This document shows positions 10,133-18,896 of a stretch of DNA of 64,000 bases, piece after piece (position 1 is the first letter of the stretch; the number at the start of each line of letters is the position of its first letter). The notes beneath the pieces were generated by a model. That model saw only the letters and a program-made list of their open reading frames with translations. It was not told the origin of the DNA and searched no databases. Source of the stretch: Talaromyces rugulosus (taxonomy: Eukaryota; Ascomycota; Eurotiomycetes; Eurotiales; Trichocomaceae); assembly GCF_013368755.1 (NCBI RefSeq), contig NC_049562.1:1550001-1614000 (forward strand), given 5' to 3'. Position numbers and translations under genes: made by a program.

Positions 10133-12291
10133 ATGGCGTCTTTAACAGAAGCCGAGAAAAAGGCAAACCACGTCATTTCCTTGCCAAAGCCACCGCGTGT
10201 GTCTTCTCTCGGAAAACCTGTCGACGCACAAGCTGTTGCACAGCAATGGCTTTCCGGGTTGGAAACAGCGCTTTCATCTCCCTCTATAACCAGCGACCAG
10301 ATCGAGAACCTATTCCACAGTGACTCGTATTGGCGCGACCATATTGCCCTGCAATGGGACTTCCGAACAATCCAGTCGGTCTCAAAGATCACTTCGTTTC
10401 TCCAAGAATTCCAACCGGTCTGCCAACTCTCGAAACTCTCGCTACAAGCAGATGGAAAATATGTCCCGCATATCAGTACGCCCGAGGATGGAAACCCTGG
10501 TATTGACTTCTTAGCTTCCATGTTCCATTTCGAAACAAAAGTTGGACAAGGGACAGGAATCTTGCGATTGACCCTCAATGATGCGGGCGATCAATGGAAG
10601 GCATATGCGATTTACACCTCACTGCAAGAACTGAAAGGAGTAGAAGAACCGCTTGGTCCAAAGCGAGTCTACGGGACCCTGGATAGCATGCCTAACGGTT
10701 CTGCCGGAGGTACCTGGAAAGAGAGGCGAGAGAAGACTCTGAAGCTGGAGGGTGGCCAGCAACCAACAGTTTTGATCATTGGTGCCGGTACGTCGATATT
10801 CCACAGGATCGGACTACTCCAAACCGAAGCTAACGTTTGATAAAAAAAGGACAATCCGGACTCAACCTCGGAGCACGTCTTCAGTCTCTTGGCGTATCAA
10901 CTCTCCTTGTCGACAAACACGAGAGAGTCGGAGACAACTGGCGTAAGAGATACCGAGTACGTGAACGATAAACTCGACTTTGTCCACATAAATTGCTGAT
11001 TTATATCGTATAGACACTGGTCACCCATGACCCTGCCGAGTTCACACATCTTGCCTATCTTCCGTTCCCCAAGAACTGGCCACAATTCACTCCAAAGGAC
11101 AAACTAGGCGACTGGTTTGAAGCATACGCGAGCATCATGGAACTCAACATTTGGACAAGCACGACTGTTTCCTCTGCCTCATTTGACGATAACAAGTCCG
11201 AGTGGACCGTGGTCGTCACCAAACCCGATGGCTTTGAGCGAACCATCCGTCCACAACAGGTAGTTTTTGCTACTGGCCATTCTGGCGAGCCCAAAATCCC
11301 AACGTTCCCTGGTCAGGACAATTTCAAAGGCACCATATACCATGGATCTCAGCACCGAGACGCTAGCGAATATGATGTCCGCGGCAAAAAGGTGGTTGTT
11401 GTCGGTACGGGAAATAGTGGTCATGATATTGCCGAGAACTTTTATGAGAATGGAGCAGAAGTGACCATGCTGCAGCGTCAAGGAACATATGTGCTCTCAC
11501 TTGACAAGGCCGTGTTCATGTTGCACGAGGGAACGCATGACGAATGGGGGTGAGTTAGCGTCATATCCCTGACTTAAAAAAAAAAAGAAAGAAAGAAAGT
11601 ACACAATGCTGACCACACAACTACAGGCCACCCACCGAACAAGCAGATATCTGGGGCGAGTCACTTCCGTACCCAATCGGCCTGGCCTTTAGCGTATATC
11701 TCACCCAGCGAATCTCGGTAGTGGACAAGGAGATGCTCGAGGGACTGGACAAAGCAGGCTTCGAAGTGTACAAGGGAATTGACAATGGCGGTATCTCGCG
11801 GTTGTACTACACTCGCGGAGGTGGTTATTACATCGACGTCGGAGCCAGCAAGCACATCATTGACGGAAACATCAAGGTGCACAAGTCACCCGAGGGTATT
11901 AAGGGATTCGAACCACATGAATTGGTTCTCGCAGATGGGAAGAAGCTGGATGCTGACTTTGTCGTTCTGGCGACTGGGTTTGACAACATGCGGACAACGG
12001 TGAGGAAAGTGCTTGGAGACAAAGTCGCGGACCGGTGCAAGGACGTATGGGATCTCGACGAGGAAGGCGAGCTACAGGCGGTGAGCATCCCACAGCTTGA
12101 ATATATATGTCTTGCAACATATTTACTAATAGATCAAACAGATATGGCGACCCTCTGGACACCCCAACTTTTGGTACATGGGCGGCAATCTTGCGTTGTG
12201 CCGAATCTACTCCAAGTTCCTAGCACTACAGATCAAGGCTACTGAACAAGGACTTATTCCCAAGGTTCAACCGAATGGGCTTCCTAATTGA
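10133..12291 (+). CDS. FAD-dependent monooxygenase (FMO-like)
   Basis: Five exons (10133-10787, 10850-10956, 11014-11549, 11627-12080, 12142-12291) give 633 residues. The FAD-binding Rossmann motif is VLIIGAGQSGLNLGARL at about residues 213-230, split by the first intron. A second dinucleotide motif, VVVVGTGNSGHDIA, binds NADPH in this family. FATGHSGEPKIP and FVVLATGFD are the conserved ATG-type motifs of flavin-containing and YUCCA-like monooxygenases. The first 200 or so residues precede the flavin domain; a segment around HSDSYWRDHIALQWDFRT looks like an NTF2/SnoaL-type fold. The enzyme would use NADPH and O2 to oxygenate a small molecule, probably in the cytosol. The substrate is unknown. 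It converges with the SOD gene. Such enzymes often sit in metabolic clusters, but no backbone synthase is present here. Confidence 0.9.
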
Positions 12292-12441
12292 TTCTAACTA
12301 GACTGAATTCAATACATCAACCGCGCGAGACAAGACAGCATAGACCCCCCCAATAAGAATACAGTATGTATCATGCAATAATAAGAGATTATGATAGGTT
12401 ATAACCAGGTAAAAGCCGTCCCGGCAGTCATGTCGATGGCC

Positions 12442-12459
12442 AAAAAAAAAAAAAAAAAA
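12442..12459. repeat. Poly(A) tract
   Basis: A homopolymer of about 18 A lies between the converging FMO and SOD genes. It is a simple repeat without further content. Confidence 0.8.
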
Positions 12460-12493
12460 ACAGGAGACAAGGGTGGAGTCAATTGTCGACACC

Positions 12494-13312
12494 TTAAAAA
12501 AGAGCAAATGCCGCAATGGCCATGATCAACCCTCCGAGCGACATTCCAGTCGCCTTGCTTGCAGCACCCCTCACTATCGCATTGCTAGGGTTTGGAGTTA
12601 CAGCAGATGAGGATGCGGGTGTGGCGATTGGTACCACGGTCTTGGCTGGAGGAATACTGGCAGAGCTGCTGGGCCGAGGTTGAGAGAATGGAACGGGCAG
12701 TTGGTCAGAACCAAGCACGAAGTTTCCACAGTTCAGTCGAGTCCCATTAGCAGCATGAACCACGATAGATCGGTTTCCAATAAAAGCAATCGACTCGGAA
12801 CGATCCGACAAGTAGTAATCAGTATACTCGACATAGAAGTCGGTCACTCCTGAAGCTACAGTAGCAGCTCCATGCTTTCCGCTGAGATCGCCGAGCTGGC
12901 AGGTGGCAGGCTGGCTTGAGTCACAAGGAGGGACTTCGGTGCGGTTGTAAGGATCAAGGTGGGAACCAGCTGCAGTGCAGTTTCCGTCGCTGGGAACCTT
13001 GTCGTTGTGAACATGGTATGCTATATCTCAGTGTTAGTCCATGTTCGAGTCATCCATACTCAGGGGAGAAAGAAAAGTCATACGGAAAGGGCCAACGTTT
13101 TCAGGCAAGCCCGTCAGAGATACGCGAAACCACAGGCCAATACCATCGGGTCCAGCTGTAGCTGAGATGTTGCCACGGATGGTGGAAGCTTTGCTGTTGA
13201 ACAGACTGGCAGTGTAAACGACCTCCTTGTTGCCTGTAATCACCGGAGCTTCGGTAAACTGTTGGGCCATGACAGAGAGCACAAGGCTCGCCAGCACGAC
13301 GAGACGATACAT
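12494..13312 (-). CDS. Cell-surface Cu-only superoxide dismutase
   Basis: Two exons (13084-13312, 12494-13020) give 251 residues. A signal peptide occupies residues 1-16 (MYRLVVLASLVLSVMA). The SOD fold contains the copper ligands PYHVHND, then GSHLDPYN and LSGKHG. Cysteines sit where the fungal Cu-only group has them (DGNCTAAG, PPCDSSQ, TCQLGD, RLNCGNF). The zinc-site and electrostatic-loop residues of Cu/Zn SODs are not evident, which marks the Cu-only secreted family. A Ser/Pro-rich stalk follows and the protein ends in a hydrophobic tail (LGGLIMAIAAFALF), which fits GPI anchoring. Its role is removal of extracellular superoxide at the cell wall. A strong purine-rich strand lies upstream (13431-13500), giving the coding strand a CT-rich promoter, common in well-expressed fungal genes. 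Confidence 0.9.
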
Positions 13313-14079
13313 GACGAGGAAGTTGGTTTAGGAAGGTAGATGGGTTGATGAACTAGTTAAGGTACAGAGAGCTGATGTGCAAGTATGAGATGCCGGTGTA
13401 TGTCTGCAGTGATAGAGAGACGTACGATAAAGAAGAGAAAAAGAAGAAGAGATGTGAAAGAGGAGAAAGGAGAAAGAGGAGAGGAGAGGGCGAAGGCGAG
13501 GCTGCATATAAGGCGCCCTGCGCAGTCAACCCTCCCGCGCGGAAAGAGCGACTGTGTCACCGCCCGGCAAACAGTCACCACCACCCTTCGAGACTCCACG
13601 AGAGATTCTCTAGACTATCGATAGACCGCCAGAAAACCAGATTATCATGCAGGGTGCCGTTGACGCGGGCGCTGCAGACGAGATGTGACTCATCTGCGAG
13701 AGCTGCTGCAATCCGGGTAAGCGAGCCAGCCGCTGGATATTTACCCATTGCTCATGATGAAACACCCTAAGGCCCACCACGCTGTTTGCAGTGCGATGAA
13801 CCGGATATCGAAGATCTGTTTGTTTGGTCAATCTCATCTGCGGGTAGCTACATCGCCGTGCGACGATGGCCCGAAACGTGACCTCTCTGACTGATGTACA
13901 AAACAACAACTGGCCTGCGTTTGTCATACGAGTAGGGGTTTCAGATGCTGAGGGGAAGGTAATTTACAGCACCAGTCCGAGACACCACCGTTCAACTCTG
14001 CCTTGGAGTCTAACTGTTGTGACGAGTCACTTCGTCCGAACATATATAGAGATTTGTGGTATTTCTTACCGCCAAACGA
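13313..14079. other. SOD promoter and flank of regulator
   Basis: It contains the purine/pyrimidine tract at 13431-13500 and otherwise no supported gene. Open frames on the plus strand here follow the purine bias and are not protein-like. Confidence 0.55.
13431..13500. promoter_or_regulatory. Purine tract (CT-rich on SOD strand)
   Basis: Seventy bases that are almost wholly A and G on the plus strand, hence CT-rich on the strand of the SOD gene, beginning about 120 bp before its start codon. Pyrimidine tracts of this type mark many fungal core promoters. Confidence 0.5.
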
Positions 14080-16434
14080 CTACTTGAAATTCAGAATCTC
14101 CCACATCAAATTATCAAAATCTGGCAGGTCTGACCATTCGGTCGACATCAATGACCCTGGCTCTTCGAAAAATTCAACTGAATCAAAGCCTGGCGGCGAG
14201 GATGATGATGCCCGTGCGACAAGCTCTGGATTTTGAAGACTTGATGCACCTGAAAAGAGGCCCGTCAGCTCATTTGAATATGTCAGACTAGGGCAAGGGT
14301 GTTTGTGACATACCTAACGGAGGGTCGTTTGTATGTGATGCCGTCTCTGTCAACTGGACGCGACCACTGAGCAACCATTTCACCGTTGCATCGCTCAATT
14401 CGTCCACACAGTCTCTCGTCTTCCTTGCTTCAAGCCAGTGCTCTCCAATACTGCTCAGCATGTTCGACGCCACTTTTATGTCTGCCATGAACTGTTCAAA
14501 GTGTTTGGAAACCCGGGAAGCAATATTCGGTATCTTCCAAACCGTGTACAACATAATGAGAGTGCTCAGAAACACAGAGTGCACGGTTAGTCGAGTGTAT
14601 AATAGTGGAGAATAGTCCGTGCGATACAGAGTGCCGTATTTCCGCAGCACTTCTGTTGCATGATGGAAACAGACAAGTAAGGAGTCTTCCGATGGCTCTG
14701 GAACGCGGGGATTAGGTCGATGTACAAGAAGGACGGCTTCGTGATATCTGATTTCGGCCATTGTGGTCGCCAAATCGGAGCATGAGTTGATGGAAATTCC
14801 CGCCGCCCAGTAATGGAGTCGTTCGATCATGTCCGTTTGCCAAGCAGACATGTCCCGCACCGGTGGATAGGCATACGCAGGGGGGTCACGGCAAATGCTA
14901 TGCATGACATATTTGACCTCGGAGTTGAGCCGCGCAAGTTTGAACATATGGATAGCATAAGTTATATGCGTCGGAGGAGTATCGGCACACCTCTCTTGCG
15001 TGAGTCCTGCCTCATACTGGGAATCGGATATATCCATGGGCAGCTGGTACCGTTAGTTTTTTTTTTTTTTTTTTTTAAAAAAAATGGTCATTTCTCACTC
15101 ACTCTCAGTTCGCATGCTTCATCACGGATGCCAATCGGTCTGCCCATCAGAATTGCCAGCGTACGATCGAGGGTATAAATCACCCAGAATACCCGAGTAC
15201 GCATTTCTTGCTCTAGGAGAGACACCTCCAACCCGGGAAGCACTTTGATGTCCCGCTGCAAGCCAAGGTCAATTAATGAGGCCAGGCATTGATACAGCAG
15301 ATTCCAGATATTGACACTGCATGACGGGTTGTGCAAAGCGTATATTATCAGGAGGAGCAGACACTGCACTCCTTTTAGTGAGTTTTCTTGACATGAACCT
15401 GGAAAGTATTTCATTGCAGCATTGAAATAGCCCTCGGCAGGTAGTTGGGACTTGTGCTGGCGAGATAGATTACAGCAAGCAATGGCTAGCACCATATACA
15501 CATGAAAAGAGACATGTGGCGTGATGGCTGGGCTATTCTCGTACATCAAATGAATGTCTTTGATGTGAGACTGCTCGTGGAGGAAAGGATATACCAGGTG
15601 AGTGGTTTGAAAATAATTGGAGGATATCTTGATGGCGTCGTCTTCTCGCGCAGGCAAACTTGCAACTGGGCTTTCCACCAAGTGTGATATTTTCTCTGTG
15701 GCACGAGCTCTGGGTCTGGTCTGACTGCGTCTTCCAGCTCTAGAGAATACCAAGTCAGCAAAGAAATATCCACTGGATGGACCAATATAGCGAGCTTCTC
15801 CGCCTGGCGATAGTGACACAAGGCCGATTTCATGGGCTTGTTTCAAGTGTCGATGTCGTGGTGCTTCTATTGGATTTTCCAGCTGGATCTCGACCTCAGC
15901 TTGCCGTGCAGGTGCATTTCCCCCTAACGGTTCTTCTGGAAGCCGGCCCAAATTTTCGAATCGCATTGGGCTGCTCGGTGATGGCAGCGTGACTCCTTCT
16001 GGTAAATTTGGTTGATTGGGAGCAGTATTATCGGCAGCATTGCCCGGCCCACTGTCAAGATTGATATCCGGACGACTTTCGCGAACGAGTGACTCCAGCC
16101 ATTTTACACGTTGCTCGATGCCTGCAATGTATCTGTGCAGAGCTCAGCAAATCATATAAACAAAGGACGACAACAAATAAAAAAAGATCGCACTCACGAC
16201 CTCTGTACCTCTTGTTTCCCTTCCCGAACGCAAGAAACCCCGGCCTTTTGGCAGGAACTGCAGCTAGGGAACTCTCCGCCGCACTATGAGAAAGCCGTCA
16301 GAGTGAAGAAGAGAGACGACGGATGCTATCCGTCTAGCCCAAAGACTGAAGCATACCTTGATTTTGCGCCGCTGACAACGGCGGCAAGCGGTGCGGATGC
16401 GGCTTTTGGGAGGTGAAGCTATTTGGTCTGACAT
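14080..16434 (-). CDS. Zn2Cys6 transcription factor with fungal_trans domain
   Basis: Five exons (16357-16434, 16198-16283, 15103-16132, 14314-15043, 14080-14249) give 697 residues. Residues 16-50 form the zinc cluster: TACRRCQRRKIKC, then CSSCQKAGVSC, with C-x2-C-x6-C and C-x2-C-x6-C halves. The first intron lies between Lys and the third Cys. Helical linker sequence follows (GIEQRVKWLESLV), usual for the dimerisation region. The middle domain includes VFWVIYTLDRTLAILMGRP, the typical signature of the fungal_trans domain (PF04082). The final exon is acidic (FDSVEFFEEPGSLMSTEW), consistent with an activation tail. It is divergent from the Dabb gene with about 300 bp between starts. Inverted CCG/CGG repeats lie in that interval, so auto- and co-regulation is plausible. 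Confidence 0.92.
15057..15084. repeat. Poly(T)/poly(A) within an intron
   Basis: A run of about 20 T followed by A8 lies inside the intron between the third and fourth coding exons of the regulator gene. Confidence 0.7.
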
Positions 16435-16543
16435 ATTTTGAAGGCGGAAATGTTAAATCAATTCATATTAACATATACAAACCAATCTCGTCGCTAAACG
16501 AATGTTTATGAATACGCAAGCTCAGAGGTTGACGAAAAGTTAT

Positions 16544-16555
16544 TTCCGGACGGAA
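16544..16555. promoter_or_regulatory. Inverted repeat TTCCG-GA-CGGAA
   Basis: A perfect 5-bp inverted repeat with a 2-bp spacer, containing CCG-N2-CGG. It lies between divergent regulator and Dabb genes. CCG/CGG triplets in inverted orientation are the usual recognition elements of Zn2Cys6 dimers. Confidence 0.4.
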
Positions 16556-16558
16556 GAT

Positions 16559-16569
16559 ACCCGACGGGT
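16559..16569. promoter_or_regulatory. Inverted repeat ACCCG-A-CGGGT
   Basis: A perfect inverted repeat around a single central base, 3 bp after the previous one. It is a second candidate Zn2Cys6 binding site in the same divergent promoter. Confidence 0.4.
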
Positions 16570-16696
16570 GCGGCGTGTCCCCGCTCGCTGTAGCGAACCC
16601 CCCACATGTTTGTCCATGTCGATGTCATGGCATGAGAAACCTTTTATTCATCTATTCACCTATCCATATACAGTCTGATTATATTGCCACTGCCCG

Positions 16697-16724
16697 AAAA
16701 AAAAAAAAAAAAAAAAAAAAAAAA
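16697..16724 (+). repeat. A28 tract just before a start codon
   Basis: Twenty-eight consecutive A end 6 bp before the ATG of the Dabb gene. If transcribed it would make an A-rich 5' leader; alternatively it is a poly(dA:dT) promoter element. Confidence 0.85.
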
Positions 16725-16730
16725 CGCAAA

Positions 16731-17250
16731 ATGACTGTCGTCCACATTGGTATGTACCATGAATCATCCCTCTAATTGCCGATACTAACAAGATGACCAG
16801 TATTCTTCAAATTTCGCCCGGAAATCACAGAAGAGCACAAAGCGACATTTGTCAAGGAGTTGAAGCAGCTAAAAGCTCTTCCGTGTGTGAAGAACAACCG
16901 GCTCATCGTCGGGGGCCCGTCCATCACGAACCCGATTGAGCGTAGCAAGGGATTCGAGTTTGCCTTGTTGAGTTACCATGAAGACAGAAAGGCTTTGGAG
17001 GAATACCAGAAGAGTGACGAGCATCATCGGTGTGTTTTGCCTTTTTCTTCCATTTAAATATTACATATTGATAGCTACTGCGCACATCAATTGATATGTA
17101 TGTCTAGTGTACTGAAGAGAGCTAATTGATGCCGGTGATAGGGTGACAAGCACGTATATGTTTCCCTACAAGGAGGATCTGATGAGATTTGATTTCGAGG
17201 TGGATGAGGAGGATGAGTGGATGTGTATGTTCGGGGGGAAGAAGGAGTGA
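16731..17250 (+). CDS. Stress-responsive A/B barrel (Dabb) protein
   Basis: Three exons (16731-16749, 16801-17029, 17142-17250) give 118 residues. The start MTVVHIVFFKFRPEITEE is the classic Dabb-domain opening: a beta strand with His, then FKF. The middle contains LKALPCVKNNRLIVGGPS and the typical FEFALLSYHEDRKALEEYQK. The C-terminus has HHRVTSTYMFPY. The fold is a dimeric ferredoxin-like barrel. Some relatives are cyclases or hydrolases acting on small phenolic or polyketide molecules; many are described only as stress-responsive. No signal peptide, so cytosolic. It is divergent from the Zn2Cys6 regulator and followed by the Ldh2 dehydrogenase in the same direction. The function here is inferred only at domain level. 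Confidence 0.85.
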
Positions 17251-17426
17251 TGTTTTATATAGAATACAATTGATTTGATACATGTATTCCAATTGAATGA
17301 CCAGATTTAACTAAATCTGTGTATTTATATTTTTGTTCATGTATGGATTGATATAATTATTTCCAATGACCTCTGGAGGACTTGTAGGGAACATTGATTG
17401 CACGGTTCATCGACATCGGGCAAATC

Positions 17427-17439
17427 TCCGAGCAGCGGA
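17427..17439. promoter_or_regulatory. Inverted repeat TCCG-N5-CGGA
   Basis: A 4-bp inverted repeat with CCG/CGG arms, 188 bp before the Ldh2 start, followed within 10 bp by another CCG. It resembles the elements in the divergent promoter at 16.55 kb apart from its longer spacer. Confidence 0.35.
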
Positions 17440-17513
17440 TGGCTTCCGATATGCGGGGGAGCTCATGCACGGAAGGCAGCCGATACCACCGATATATAGT
17501 ACCATCCATGCAT

Positions 17514-17527
17514 GTATCAATTGATAC
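17514..17527. promoter_or_regulatory. 14-bp palindrome GTATCAATTGATAC
   Basis: A perfect palindrome 100 bp before the Ldh2 start. The 3' part (ATCAATTGATACC) also occurs at about 1675-1687, about 70 bp before the small secreted protein gene. Confidence 0.35.
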
Positions 17528-17627
17528 CATACCTGGAACACGGAGAACACATCGAAACGAAGACACAAGCCCTCAGTGCTAGAAAACTGTGATCCACACA
17601 CAAACATACACCAATTGATATCTCCCA

Positions 17628-18704
17628 ATGTCCGAAGCCACCACCACCCCCCAAAAGCTCTACCCCATCCCCGCCCCGCGGCTGCAGGAATTCGTGCAGT
17701 CGGTGCTCACAGCCAACGGAGTCTCCCCCCAAAACGCCCAAATCACCGCGTCATGCCTAGTGCAAGCAGATCTAAGGGGCGTCGACACGCACGGCTCAAA
17801 CCGGATTCCGTCGTACATGGAGCGCATCCGCCAGGGCGTTCTCGATGCCTCTGCAGACCCAACGCTGAGTCAAACGACGCCCGTTGTAGCGCTGGTAGAT
17901 GGACACAATGGCTTCGGGTTTCCCGCGGCGCATATGGGTATGGCTAGGGCGATTGAAATGGCGCGGGAGTTTGGGATTGGAATGATGAGCGTCAAGCACT
18001 CGAATCATTTCGGTATGTCGGCCTGGCTTGTCCAGCAGGCGATTGATGCCGGTATGATGTCGCTTGTCTTTACAAACTCCTCGCCGGCTCTACCTGTCTG
18101 GGGTGGACGCGAAAAGTTGATGGGCGTGAGTCCCATCGCCTGTGGAGCGCCGGCGGGCAAGTCCAAGCCGTTTATTCTGGATATGGCGCCTAGTGTCGCT
18201 GCGCGAGGGAAGATTTACAAAGCTCTCAGACGGGGGGAGAAAATACCTACTGACTGGGCACTTGACAGCGAAGGGAAACAGACTGATGATCCGGCAAAGG
18301 CTCTGGAGGGGGTCATGCTGCCCATGGGAGGACCCAAGGGCTCCGCACTGGCTATAATGATGGATCTGTTTTCTGGAGTTCTTTCGGGATCTGCGTTTGC
18401 TGGAAATGTCACAGGTCCGTATGATCCGTCCAAGCCGGCAGATGTCGGCCACTTTTTGGTGGCAATTAAACCGGACCTTTTTATGGGACTGGACGAGTTC
18501 AAGGAGAGGATGGACTATTTGTACCAAAGGGTCGTTGGAAGTGAAAAGGCTGCAGGTGTTGAGAGGATCTATTTTCCTGGAGAAATTGAACAAGACATGA
18601 AGGAGGAGAGGCTGCAGAATGGTATTCCATTAAGTGAGGCCGAGATTGAGGCTTTGAACAAGGAAGCCAACAGAGCAGGGGTAGATCCGTTAAAGGTGAC
18701 TTGA
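17628..18704 (+). CDS. Ldh2-family malate/lactate-type dehydrogenase
   Basis: An intronless frame of 358 residues, close to the usual 330-360 for this family (PF02615). It has the diagnostic features: RGVDTHGSNRIPSYMERI near residue 50, HSNHFGMSAW (the catalytic His region), NSSPALPVWGG, GVSPIACGAPA, and the nucleotide-binding LPMGGPKGSALAIMMDLFSG. The enzyme oxidises a 2-hydroxy acid (malate, L-lactate, ureidoglycolate or a sugar acid) with NAD(P). It has no targeting signal and is likely cytosolic. It lies downstream of the Dabb gene and 1.2 kb from the regulator, with CCG/CGG repeats in the promoter, which suggests a small catabolic unit. The exact substrate cannot be told. Confidence 0.9.
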   Translation: MSEATTTPQKLYPIPAPRLQEFVQSVLTANGVSPQNAQITASCLVQADLRGVDTHGSNRIPSYMERIRQGVLDASADPTLSQTTPVVALVDGHNGFGFPAAHMGMARAIEMAREFGIGMMSVKHSNHFGMSAWLVQQAIDAGMMSLVFTNSSPALPVWGGREKLMGVSPIACGAPAGKSKPFILDMAPSVAARGKIYKALRRGEKIPTDWALDSEGKQTDDPAKALEGVMLPMGGPKGSALAIMMDLFSGVLSGSAFAGNVTGPYDPSKPADVGHFLVAIKPDLFMGLDEFKERMDYLYQRVVGSEKAAGVERIYFPGEIEQDMKEERLQNGIPLSEAEIEALNKEANRAGVDPLKVT

Positions 18705-18896
18705 CCGGCTGGTATAGGATGGTTCCAGCATGCCTCTAAAATTACGAATGTTTGTACAAAAGAATTGTCATAATCTTGAATTTGTATTTTGCCCGAGTCT
18801 CAAGATAGCGTCAATTGAATGATTCGCTTTCCCGTATGATTTACCACACGAACAACATGTGTAATAGTCTATGCAAACCAAGTAGATTCATGAAAC

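Larger units (their letters stand above)
17251..17627. other. Promoter of the Ldh2 gene
   Basis: No gene. It contains the TCCG-N5-CGGA repeat (17427-17439) and the 14-bp palindrome (17514-17527) listed separately. Confidence 0.6.
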
